Source: CAYMND01 sp964465065 (GTDB lineage: Bacteria > Acidobacteriota > Aminicenantia > UBA2199). From it: a stretch of DNA of 22,289 bases. The notes beneath the pieces are model-generated. The model was given only the letters and a program-made list of their open reading frames with translations. It did not search any database and was not told the origin of the DNA. Below are positions 14,140 through 20,949 of the stretch, piece by piece. Every line of letters starts with the position of its first letter. The first letter of the stretch is position 1. The position numbers and the translations under genes were made by a program. The stretch spans positions 1 through 22,289 of the forward strand of contig CAYXHZ010000051.1 in assembly GCA_964465065.1 (NCBI GenBank), read 5' to 3'.

Positions 14140-15609
14140 ATGAGCCGCATCGTCCTGGCCACACTGAACGCCCGTTACATCCACAGTTCCATCGGTCTGC
14201 GCTACCTGTTGGCCAACCTGGGCGAATCGCGTACGGACGCCAGCATCCTGGAATTCGTCGTCGCCGACCGTCCGGCCGACATGGCCGAGAAGATCCTGGC
14301 GGCCGACCCGCTCATCGTCGGACTGGGCGTCTACATCTGGAACGCCCGGGAGACCGCCGAGCTGATCCGGGTTCTCAAGGCGATTCGCCCGGATTTGATC
14401 GTCGTTCTGGGCGGACCCGAGCTCAACCAGCCGGCGCAGGCCGATCCATACCCTCTGGCCGATTACATCGTCATGGGCGAGGGCGAGACGGCGTTTTCCG
14501 AACTGTGCCGGGAATTGCTGGCCGGACAGCGTCCCGGGCGACGGCTCATCCAGGCCGCAGCGCCCGATTTGACCCGCTTGGAGCTGCCCTACGAATATTA
14601 CGACGAGACCGATGTGAAAAACCGCGTCGTCTACCTGGAGGCTTCGCGCGGCTGTCCGTTCGGCTGCGAATTCTGTCTGTCCTCGATCGAGCGTCGGGTC
14701 CGTTACTTCGACACCGGCCGCATCCTGGCGGCCGTCGACGGGTTGTGGCGGCGCGGCGTCCGTCACTTCAAGTTCGTCGACCGCAGTTTCAACCTGGATG
14801 AAAACAGGGCCGTCGCCATCCTTGATGACTTCTTGGTCCGGACGGAGCCGTATCTGCTTCATTTCGAGATGGTGCCGGAGCTCCTGCCGCCGCTCCTGCG
14901 GGACCGTCTGCGTCGATTTTCTCCAGGCCGCCTGCAACTGGAGCTGGGGATCCAGACTCTCAATCCCGAAGTGGCCGCCCGAATCGGCAGACCCTTGGAC
15001 ATGAACCGGATTACCGAAAACCTCGCTTTTCTCAGCCGGAACACGGCGGTCCACCTGCATGCCGATCTGATCTTCGGCCTGCCCGGCGAGAGCCTGGACA
15101 GCATGGCCGCCGGGCTCGACCGCCTGATGGTCATGAGCCGGGGCGAGATCCAGCTGGGTATCCTCAAGAAGCTGTCCGGGACGGCCATCGCCCGCCACGA
15201 CGGCCCGTTCGCCATGGTGTTTTCGCCGCTGCCGCCCTACGAACTGCTGGCCAGCGGTCTGTTGCCCTTCCACCTGCTGCAGCGGCTCAAGCGCATGGCC
15301 CGCTTCTGGGACCTGTGCCACAACAGCGGCCGTTTCTGCAACTTGTTGCCCCTGCTCTGGCCGGACGGGCGGGTGTTTACGGCCTTTCTCTCGTTTTCGG
15401 ACTGGCTGTTCGAGAACCTGGGCGTGACCAGCGCCATCGCCGCAGACCGCCTGCTGGCCAATCTCCAGCTTTACCTGAACCGGGACCTTGGCGTCGAGCC
15501 CGGTCGGATCGAGGCGGCCCGCTGCCGGGACCAGGCCGATTCAGCCAATCGGGTGCGCGGGCAGGCGGAGCGTCGCCTGCCCCGGCGTCAGGGGCGGCAC
15601 CACCGCTGA
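14140..15609 (+). CDS. B12-binding-domain radical SAM protein (DUF4080-type)
   Basis: 489 residues from the ATG at 14140 (MSRIVLATLNARYIHSSIGL). An ATG nine bases upstream overlaps the -10 box and is less likely. The N-terminal 130 residues form a cobalamin-binding-like Rossmann domain (DPLIVGLGVYIWN, then VVLGGPEL and VMGEGETAF). The radical SAM core has the CX3CX2C cluster motif at Cys172, Cys176 and Cys179 (RGCPFGCEFC) and later QLELGIQTLN and ADLIFGLPGES. The C-terminal part matches the DUF4080 arrangement seen with this class. It probably binds a 4Fe-4S cluster, SAM and perhaps cobalamin. The substrate is unknown. It follows the aminotransferase by 29 bases and could also be co-transcribed with it. 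The C-terminal 35 residues are unusually Arg-rich. Confidence 0.88.
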   Translation: MSRIVLATLNARYIHSSIGLRYLLANLGESRTDASILEFVVADRPADMAEKILAADPLIVGLGVYIWNARETAELIRVLKAIRPDLIVVLGGPELNQPAQADPYPLADYIVMGEGETAFSELCRELLAGQRPGRRLIQAAAPDLTRLELPYEYYDETDVKNRVVYLEASRGCPFGCEFCLSSIERRVRYFDTGRILAAVDGLWRRGVRHFKFVDRSFNLDENRAVAILDDFLVRTEPYLLHFEMVPELLPPLLRDRLRRFSPGRLQLELGIQTLNPEVAARIGRPLDMNRITENLAFLSRNTAVHLHADLIFGLPGESLDSMAAGLDRLMVMSRGEIQLGILKKLSGTAIARHDGPFAMVFSPLPPYELLASGLLPFHLLQRLKRMARFWDLCHNSGRFCNLLPLLWPDGRVFTAFLSFSDWLFENLGVTSAIAADRLLANLQLYLNRDLGVEPGRIEAARCRDQADSANRVRGQAERRLPRRQGRHHR

Positions 15610-15622
15610 TTCAGGTGGAAGA

Positions 15623-16459
15623 TCAGCTGGCCCGGGCTTGTTTGGCGGCAATGAGCTGATGCAGCAGCAGGGAGGCGATGACGATGACGCCGCCGATCAG
15701 CGCCCAATGGCCCGGACGTTCCCCCAAAAACAGGAAGACCCAGACGGGGTTGAGGATCGGTTCCAGGGTCGGTACCAGAATGGCCTCGATGGCCCGGACA
15801 TGGCGGATGGCCTGAGTGAAGAGAATGTAGGGCACGGCGATCTGCAATACGCCCATGACGACGATGCCGATCCAGTTGCCGGGCCGGCTGTCAAGCCCGC
15901 CGTAAAACGGCAGGCAGATCAGCACCACCAGCAGGTTGCCCAGGATGACGGTGTCGATGGGGCTGGCGTCCTTCTGCTTGCGCAACAGCAGCACCAGCCA
16001 GGCGAAGCTGACACCGCTGAAGATGGCGATCAGGTTGCCCAGGGTTCCGGACGTCGACAGTTTGTCAAGGAAAAACAGGGCCATGCCGGCGATGACCAGC
16101 ACCATGGTCAGCAGATCGTGGCGGTGGATTTTCTCTTTGAGAAACCAGATCCCGAACAGGGCGACGTAGATCGGAGCCGTGTACTGCAGCAATATGGCGT
16201 TGGCGGCAGTGGTCAGTTTGGTGGCGCTGACGAAACTGATCAGAGTCAGGGCGTAGGCCAGGGCGCCGAGCAGCATGGTCGGCGAGTAACGAACCTTCCA
16301 GCCGCCCCGCCAGATCAGAAAGAAGACCAGGGCCACCAGGCTGCGCATGCCGGCCAGTGTCAGCGCAGGCCAGGAGATGCCTTTGATCAGTACGCCGCCG
16401 ATGCTCCACAGGGCAGCTGCGGCCGTCATTTGCAACAGGGATCGGGTATGGATCTGCAT
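15623..16459 (-). CDS. EamA/DMT-family transporter
   Basis: A 278-residue inner-membrane protein with ten predicted helices in two EamA repeats (about residues 8-135 and 142-270). This is the drug/metabolite transporter superfamily. Typical features are the first-helix ALWSIGGVLIKGI, TAANAILLQYTAPIYVALFG at the end of repeat one and LEPILNPVWVFLFLGERPG in repeat two. Members export amino acids, metabolites or toxic compounds; the substrate here cannot be told. A GGGGGG run three bases before the ATG may act as a ribosome binding site. The -10 box sits nine bases before the ATG, so the leader is almost absent. It is separated from the ECF operon by that operon's terminator. Confidence 0.92.
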   Translation of the reverse strand: MQIHTRSLLQMTAAAALWSIGGVLIKGISWPALTLAGMRSLVALVFFLIWRGGWKVRYSPTMLLGALAYALTLISFVSATKLTTAANAILLQYTAPIYVALFGIWFLKEKIHRHDLLTMVLVIAGMALFFLDKLSTSGTLGNLIAIFSGVSFAWLVLLLRKQKDASPIDTVILGNLLVVLICLPFYGGLDSRPGNWIGIVVMGVLQIAVPYILFTQAIRHVRAIEAILVPTLEPILNPVWVFLFLGERPGHWALIGGVIVIASLLLHQLIAAKQARAS

Positions 16460-16468
16460 GATCCCCCC

Positions 16469-16497
16469 ATTGTATCGGAAGAGCGGTCGCCCGGCAA
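16469..16497 (-). promoter_or_regulatory. Promoter of the EamA transporter gene
   Basis: On the minus strand, TTGCCG (16497-16492) and TACAAT (16474-16469) are 17 bases apart. The -10 ends nine bases before the ATG, giving a leader of only a few bases. Confidence 0.5.
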
Positions 16498-16507
16498 GGC
16501 GATGGTG

Positions 16508-16537
16508 AAAAAGAAGGGCGGGCCGTTAAGCCCGCCC
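16508..16537 (-). terminator. Rho-independent terminator of the ECF operon
   Basis: Read on the minus strand, GGGCGGGC-TTAACG-GCCCGCCC is a perfect 8-bp GC stem with a six-base loop, followed directly by TTCTTTTT. It lies nine bases after the stop codon of the last ECF-operon gene and insulates it from the EamA gene. Confidence 0.9.
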
Positions 16538-16546
16538 AAGCCTTGT

Positions 16547-17101
16547 TTACTTCTTCTGGGCCGGTGGCGGTGGCAGCATGCTCTTGGCGAACTTCTGTTT
16601 CAGCTCCTGACGCTTGTCCAGGGTGTCCAGGTAGATCCACAGGTTGACGAACTCCTCTTCCAGGGCCGAGGCCATCTGGCCGATGGCTTTCGGATCCTTC
16701 ATCTTCCAGTCCCAGTCCACGCCCAGGCAATCGAGCGAGAATTCGTTCAGTTCCTTCATGATAACCTGTTCCCAGACGGCGTTTTCGCCCTTCATCGGGA
16801 TCAGGATCAGCTTGTAGATCAGCAGCAGGCGGTTGAGGCGCCGGTTGAACACCGCATCGAGCTTGCCGGCCTTGAAGCTGGCCGAGGTGTCGACGATGGC
16901 GGCGTTGAGACGTTCGACGGCGCTGCCCAGGCCGCTGCCTTTGCTGGTGATTTCCTCGAAGATCTTGCTCAGATCGTTGAGCAGAGCGTAACCGTCCTTG
17001 ACGGTTCCGCCGCCGGCCGTCTCGCCGGAGATTTCATCCGCCGCCGGAAGCGTTCCCAGCAAAACCAGGCAGACTGACAGCAACAGAATACATTTTTTCA
17101 T
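16547..17101 (-). CDS. Exported hypothetical protein, third gene of the ECF operon
   Basis: 184 residues from the ATG at 17101. An ATG two codons upstream overlaps the preceding stop (ATGA), but it lies only one base from the AGGAGG at 17109-17114. The 17101 start has seven-base spacing. A Sec signal peptide (MKKCILLLSVCLVLLGTLPA) is followed by a mature, mostly helical, charged protein with YALLNDLSKIFEEITSKGSG, FNRRLNRLLLIYKLILIPMK and a Pro/Lys tail. The first Cys lies inside the hydrophobic core and not in a lipobox, so it is not an obvious lipoprotein. I recognise no family. Its place after sigma and anti-sigma genes suggests it acts in the periplasm in the same signalling pathway or is a main product of it; that is inference. 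Confidence 0.8.
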   Translation of the reverse strand: MKKCILLLSVCLVLLGTLPAADEISGETAGGGTVKDGYALLNDLSKIFEEITSKGSGLGSAVERLNAAIVDTSASFKAGKLDAVFNRRLNRLLLIYKLILIPMKGENAVWEQVIMKELNEFSLDCLGVDWDWKMKDPKAIGQMASALEEEFVNLWIYLDTLDKRQELKQKFAKSMLPPPPAQKK

Positions 17102-17103
17102 GA

Positions 17104-17589
17104 TCATACCTCCTGATGTATGGTGGCTACCCGGGTCAGGAAACGCTCGAGCGTGTTTTCCCGGATGATTCTCTGGATACGGTTTCGGGTTTCGACCGGA
17201 TCGCCGCTCTGGCAGGGACCTTTTTCCGGCGCGGTCGTTTCGGGCTGTTGAGCCAGGAGCTCGCTCAACCTGTCTTTCAGGGGGGAAAGCGCGACCGGGA
17301 CGACCGGTATGGGTCTTGGGACGTCCAGGGTGCTGAACAGGGGCAGCTGGTCCAGGGTCAGGGCCGGGTCAGCACGGCCGGGGCGGGTCCGCGACAGGAA
17401 GAGCCCCGTGCCGAGCAGGATCAGCAGGGACAAGGCGGCGACGCTCAGGCGCAGCGGACGCCGGGAAAAACTGGGGTGGACCGGCTGTTTGAAGAGGGGC
17501 AGTTCTTGGCTCCGGTTCCAGGCGGCTTCCTTTTCGGCCTCGATCAGGCGGCGGATGGCCGTCCAGTCTCTGTCAGCGTCGTGTTCCAT
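17104..17589 (-). CDS. Membrane anti-sigma-like protein lacking a zinc motif
   Basis: A 161-residue single-pass membrane protein: about 45 N-terminal charged cytoplasmic residues, a helix near 46-66 (SVAALSLLILLGTGLFL) and a periplasmic part with many Pro residues. Position directly after an ECF sigma gene, overlapping it by 17 bases, and this topology are typical of anti-sigma factors. The HxxxCxxC zinc motif of ZAS-type anti-sigmas is absent. The cytoplasmic segment (DWTAIRRLIEAEKEAAWNR) would have to hold the sigma factor in another way. AAGGAG seven bases before the ATG supports the start. The alternative is a sigma-linked membrane protein that does not inhibit the sigma factor. Confidence 0.75.
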   Translation of the reverse strand: MEHDADRDWTAIRRLIEAEKEAAWNRSQELPLFKQPVHPSFSRRPLRLSVAALSLLILLGTGLFLSRTRPGRADPALTLDQLPLFSTLDVPRPIPVVPVALSPLKDRLSELLAQQPETTAPEKGPCQSGDPVETRNRIQRIIRENTLERFLTRVATIHQEV

Positions 17590-18142
17590 ATTGCTTCTCC
17601 TTGACGTAGCCGGCGACTTCGGCTCGGGCGCGGTGAAGACGGGACATGACCGTGCCCTCGCTGATGTTCAGGGTTTGAGCGATCTCACCGTAGCTGAGAT
17701 CGTTGTATTCGCGCAGTACCAGAACGTCGCGCAGTTTTCCGGAAAGTCCGGTTATGGCCCGGCGCACCAGGGCCGTCTGTTCGCTTTGGGAGTGGACCTG
17801 TTCGGGAGCGGCGTCCGCCTCCCGATGGTCGGCCAGCCAGGGTTGAAATAAGCGCCGGACCTTCTGACGACGCAGCTGGTCCAGGCAGAGGTTGCGGGCC
17901 AGGCATAAAAGCCAGGGGCGCAGGTGGTCGGTCGGGATGCGTTCCGGATGGCGCAGGGCCCGCAGGTAGGTCTCCTGGGTCAGGTCCTGGGCTTCGCTGG
18001 CGTTGCGGGCGTAACCCAGGCAGAGCAAAAAGACGCTGCGGCGCTGGGTCAGCAGCATTTCCTGCAAGGCTTCCCGGCTCAGCGGTTCGGCCGTCCCGTC
18101 CATCAGCGGAGTTCCGTCTGCGGTCATTTCACTTGGCATCAT
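17573..18142 (-). CDS. ECF-family RNA polymerase sigma factor
   Basis: A 189-residue sigma-70 family protein with only regions 2 and 4, as in extracytoplasmic-function sigmas. Region 2 includes FLLCLGYARNASEAQDLTQE and LRPWLLCLARNLCLDQLRRQ. Region 4 includes LREYNDLSYGEIAQTLNISE and GTVMSRLHRARAEVAGYV with the DNA-recognition helix. It directs RNA polymerase to GGAAC/CGTC-type promoters, normally in response to envelope signals passed by the next gene's product. A matching promoter lies just upstream, which suggests autoregulation. That promoter would start transcription at the first ATG (18142). Internal ATGs at 18127 and 18103 are alternatives; the latter follows GGAAC. Confidence 0.93.
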   Translation of the reverse strand: MMPSEMTADGTPLMDGTAEPLSREALQEMLLTQRRSVFLLCLGYARNASEAQDLTQETYLRALRHPERIPTDHLRPWLLCLARNLCLDQLRRQKVRRLFQPWLADHREADAAPEQVHSQSEQTALVRRAITGLSGKLRDVLVLREYNDLSYGEIAQTLNISEGTVMSRLHRARAEVAGYVKEKQYGTRR

Positions 18143-18150
18143 ACCCTTAA

Positions 18151-18175
18151 AACGCCCGGCCGCGCAAATTATTCC
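18151..18175 (-). promoter_or_regulatory. ECF-type promoter, probably autoregulatory
   Basis: On the minus strand, GGAAT (18175-18171) is followed after exactly 16 bases by CGTT (18154-18151), matching the GGAAC-N16/17-CGTC pattern recognised by many ECF sigmas. The predicted start falls at about 18143, next to the sigma gene's first ATG. A GGGAC palindrome ends immediately upstream. Confidence 0.5.
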
Positions 18176-18194
18176 AAAAGGGACTGTCCCTTTT
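18176..18194. repeat. Palindromic repeat GGGAC-T-GTCCC, copy 1
   Basis: AAAAGGGAC-T-GTCCCTTTT is a perfect 19-nt palindrome with one central base, ending one base before the N block. The same core is found at 20936-20946 and 22258-22268. It lies immediately upstream of the ECF sigma promoter. Confidence 0.85.
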
Positions 18195-18195
18195 T

Positions 18196-18295
18196 NNNNN
18201 NNNNNNNNNNNNNNNNNNNNNNNNNNNNNNNNNNNNNNNNNNNNNNNNNNNNNNNNNNNNNNNNNNNNNNNNNNNNNNNNNNNNNNNNNNNNNNN
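18196..18295. other. Assembly gap (100 N)
   Basis: Exactly 100 N, a gap of unknown size. It separates the ECF sigma promoter from the truncated 3' end of the beta-barrel-like gene. The left edge coincides with a palindromic repeat, a likely cause of the assembly break. A missing gene, such as a repeat-associated transposase, could be hidden here. Confidence 0.99.
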
Positions 18296-19449
18296 CCGTA
18301 ACTCAGTCGGCTGGTGTGCCGCCAGACATGACTGGTCAGGAAATATTCGGTTTTCAGCCGGCTGACATCAAAATCCAGCTGCCATTGTTTCTTTCTCAGC
18401 AGCGGACTGTACAGGCTGTCCAATCCGGCCTGCCAGGCCGTTTGCTGATGGGAACGGCTGATGAAACTGCCGCTGAATGTGTATTGTCTCTGCCGGTACG
18501 AGCCTTCGAATTGATTGTCGATACGGGTTCGGTAGTGTTGGTACTCTGCCGAAAACTGGAACAGGGGGGATGGCCGGTAGCTGGTACAGAATCGGTAAGA
18601 AAACGCCTGCCGGTATTCCCAAGTCTCGCTTCTGTCCGATTCCTGCATCGTGCTGGATGACCGCTCGCCGGCCGTGAAGGGTATAATGTAATACAGCTCG
18701 GTTTCCAGCTGCAGGCTTTGCAGGACGCCCAGTCCGGCGCCCAGCCTGAATTGCCAGTATTTGGCCTCCTTGTCGCTCTGCGAGAGGTTTCGATAGCCGC
18801 CGCGAGTCGATTCGGAACGGTAGTCTTGCGTTCTCGCGATCCAGGAGACGCCGGGGGAGAGCCGCCATTGACCGTGGGCGAGCAACGGACGGTTGTATGC
18901 CTCGTGGCTGCAGGGCAGGCTGGAGGGGTCATTTGGCCTTTGGCTGAACCAGTGGCACTGAAGGCCGTATTCCCGGTAGCTTTCCGTATAGTTGTATCGG
19001 CTGTTCTGAGCCGTACTCCGGATGGTTTCGCTGTCCTTACCGCTGGCCCTCTGCACGGTCAGGGCAAGCTCCAGGTCGTTGCCGGGCCGATACAGTAGTT
19101 CGCCGGCCAGATTGAACTGCCGGTCCTGAGTGTTCTCCTCGATATGATCGATACTTGGCCTGTGCTCCGTGACGGGAAAATCATAGTCGGTGGTCAGGTT
19201 CAGTTGCAAGTGCCTGGCCAAACCCAGTTGCAGATCGGAAAACATGCCCCGGTCCTGCAGCTCATACACGCTCGTGCCATTGAAAAAATCAGTGACGTAA
19301 TGTGTCGTCTCATGGCCCTGCAGGCGGTAATCAAAGGCCAGCTGACCGGGACTCAGCAGCGGATGCTTCCAGGTGTTGAGCGAACTGGGGTACAGGGCCG
19401 GGCCGAGAACGGTAAGGGCCGTAAAAAAACGGACAATTCGTGTTTTCAT
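18296..19449 (-). CDS. Predicted outer-membrane beta-barrel protein, 3' end in gap
   Basis: About 384 residues are visible from the ATG at 19449, and the stop lies in the gap. A signal-peptide-like N-terminus (MKTRIVRFFTALTVLGPALY) is followed by many short amphipathic strands with alternating aromatic and polar residues, for instance LQLNLTTDYDF, ELALTVQRAS, YWQFRLGAGLGVL, LQLETELYYIIPF and RQYTFSGSFISRS. Polar turns separate them, as expected for a transmembrane beta-barrel or a surface-reading strand array. No specific family is recognised. No ribosome binding site is visible before the ATG; a TACAAT box ends six bases upstream, so the message may be leaderless. It lies 75 bases downstream of the propeller gene on the same strand and may be functionally linked to it. 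Confidence 0.7.
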
Positions 19450-19455
19450 TGTCAA

Positions 19456-19485
19456 ATTGTATCATGGCGGACATCCAACGAACAA
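19456..19485 (-). promoter_or_regulatory. Promoter of the beta-barrel-like gene
   Basis: On the minus strand, TTGTTC (19485-19480) and TACAAT (19461-19456) are 18 bases apart. The -10 ends six bases before the ATG. The -35 forms part of one arm of the long inverted repeat 19480-19526. Confidence 0.45.
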
Positions 19486-19526
19486 GTTTTCGCTCAAAAA
19501 GTGTCGACAGGCAGGCGAAAATGTTC
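19480..19526. repeat. Long inverted repeat between propeller and barrel genes
   Basis: On the plus strand GAACA-AG-TTTTCGC (19480-19493) pairs with GCGAAAA-TGTTC (19515-19526): 12 base pairs with a two-base bulge and a 21-nt loop. The loop contains the palindrome TGTCGACA (19502-19509). One arm overlaps the stop codon of the propeller gene and the other overlaps the -35 of the barrel gene's promoter. There is no T-tract, so an operator or an mRNA-processing hairpin is more likely than a simple terminator. Confidence 0.7.
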
Positions 19527-20721
19527 AATCCAGACAGCTGATCGGCATGCGGATGATGCGCATGAATTCGTCTTCATCCTCGGTCGTATCGTTGACCAGA
19601 GCATACAGGTGCTTGGCGGTAACGGCAAAACGGCTCAGGCTTGGTCTCTGGTCATAAAATGAATACTTACCGGACTCGATGGTCAGTTTTTTTGACATGA
19701 TCCCTGTTGCGGTATACATCATACAGGTCAATGGCCTGTTCTTCTGAAAAGATGTCGGGAACGGTGTAACCAGCAGGCGATTGCCGGGGAGGGGCAGGAT
19801 GCTTGCGTATATGGGAAAATGGCTGTCGAAAAGGGTTGAAAAATCGAACGAGTTGAATACTTTCAGGAAGGGATGGCTTTTTTGATGATTAATCCGCATA
19901 GTCTCCTTGAGATCATTGATGGTTTTGTCCTGAAAGGATTCTATGTGTTTCCTGGTAACCGGTTCCGCTTTCAGCTCGATGTCGAGAGTGCCGATTCGCT
20001 CACCGGATTCGTTGAAGAGCGACAATCGCGGGCAATCGCTTTTTCCGATCCACAGTTCGCCTTTCGCTGTGGCGGCCATGATCAGTCTGGGAGTGAAATA
20101 CCCCACGCTAGTGGAGATCTCTGGGCTGTTCTGCAGGCGGATACTGGATTTGTCGGTCAATTCAGCTCGGTACACTTCCTTTTCCAAACCTGTTTCAATG
20201 TTTTTCAGAAAGACATGCTCAGTGAATTGATTGCAAGGCTCCTGCTGGGCGGATTGGTGATATTTTTTATAGGAATAGGCGATGATATGGTTACGAAGGC
20301 TTATTGCCCTGTCGCATGGGTGTTCGGTCCTGACCTGACGGATGAAATGGCCTTGCAGATCGAAAAGAGATATTTTCCGGTCAAGAGAATAATTGAATAC
20401 GATTACAATACGATTGTCCAGAATGCCGCCAAGTTCTGGATAGTGTAAATCTCCAGGTCCCTGACCAAGCTGGCCGAATCGGGATTCCTCCTTTCCGTTT
20501 GCATCGAAGCGGACAATCTGGTGTCGATCCAGATCGGCAAGAAACATGGAACCATCGGGACCGACCACTAGGGGCGGGATCACTTCCTTCATGGGCAAGT
20601 TGGCCCAGTCCGTATCTTTGCCGAACGATGGCTCGCCGTTCAACTGCAGCGTTTGACAGGGAAGCTGGACATGCAGAACGGCTGAAAAGAGGAGAATGAA
20701 GCGGATGATTTTTTCTGACAT
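19525..20721 (-). CDS. Exported six-bladed beta-propeller (NHL-like) protein
   Basis: 398 residues from the ATG at 20721, chosen because AGGAG lies six bases upstream; the frame is open further up but without a binding site. A signal peptide (MSEKIIRFILLFSAVLHVQL) ends near a Cys in LPCQ, which could be a poor lipobox. The mature part has 6-bladed/NHL-type repeats: VVGPDGSMFLADLDRHQIVR, then ESRFGQLGQGPGDLHYPELG with the characteristic GQGPGD turn. Blade-like strands follow, such as GELWIGKSDCPRLSLFNESG and GNRLLVTPFP. Many such paralogues occur in Aminicenantes and Bacteroidetes genomes. They are predicted periplasmic or surface proteins without known catalysis. It is followed on the same strand by the beta-barrel-like gene. 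Intergenic 20722-20948 upstream holds an inverted repeat and a palindromic repeat copy. Confidence 0.85.
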   Translation of the reverse strand: MSEKIIRFILLFSAVLHVQLPCQTLQLNGEPSFGKDTDWANLPMKEVIPPLVVGPDGSMFLADLDRHQIVRFDANGKEESRFGQLGQGPGDLHYPELGGILDNRIVIVFNYSLDRKISLFDLQGHFIRQVRTEHPCDRAISLRNHIIAYSYKKYHQSAQQEPCNQFTEHVFLKNIETGLEKEVYRAELTDKSSIRLQNSPEISTSVGYFTPRLIMAATAKGELWIGKSDCPRLSLFNESGERIGTLDIELKAEPVTRKHIESFQDKTINDLKETMRINHQKSHPFLKVFNSFDFSTLFDSHFPIYASILPLPGNRLLVTPFPTSFQKNRPLTCMMYTATGIMSKKLTIESGKYSFYDQRPSLSRFAVTAKHLYALVNDTTEDEDEFMRIIRMPISCLD

Positions 20722-20878
20722 GAATCGCTCCTGGCGTCTCGTATGGTCTTGTCGGAAGCGGGAATCGGCATTGCGAAAGTCAGCCGGTCGATGTTGACGG
20801 CCGATGTCCCGCGACGCCCAAACGCCGCCTGGGCCATTGTAAAACAAACCGATTGAATCCGCACCGCTTCGGCAGGGC

Positions 20879-20915
20879 GACTCAGTACAAAAAACCGGCC
20901 TTACGCTACTGAGTC
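20879..20915. repeat. Perfect 9-bp inverted repeat
   Basis: GACTCAGTA (20879-20887) and TACTGAGTC (20907-20915) are perfect complements separated by 19 bases. It lies between the Ntn-hydrolase stop and the propeller gene, 20 bases from a GGGAC palindrome copy. The inner loop, read on the minus strand, contains GGCCGG followed by six T. It may be a processing hairpin, an operator or part of a repetitive palindromic element. Confidence 0.6.
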
Positions 20916-20933
20916 TGGATGTTAAGAGTTTTT

Positions 20934-20949
20934 AGGGGACAGTCCCTTT
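20934..20949. repeat. Palindromic repeat GGGAC-A-GTCCC, copy 2
   Basis: AGGGGACAGTCCCTTT carries the core GGGAC-A-GTCCC at 20936-20946. Its right edge coincides with the stop codon of the Ntn-hydrolase gene (20949-20951). The left flank (TTTTTAGGGGACAG) matches copy 3 in its TTAGGGGACAG part. Confidence 0.85.

Noticed and set aside
12905..15321. Minus-strand frames (289 and 438 codons) opposite the aminotransferase and radical SAM genes
   Set aside because: Both coding genes on the plus strand show complete catalytic motifs; these are antisense shadows.
15488..17077. 529-codon plus-strand frame over the EamA and exported-protein genes
   Set aside because: Gln/Asp/Gly-rich antisense wording without domains. 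The minus-strand genes have clear membrane repeats, a signal peptide, binding sites and a terminator.
18169..18195. Apparent C-terminal end (KKGQSLLE) of the beta-barrel-like protein
   Set aside because: This is translation of the palindromic repeat on the other side of the N block; the real 3' end is in the gap.
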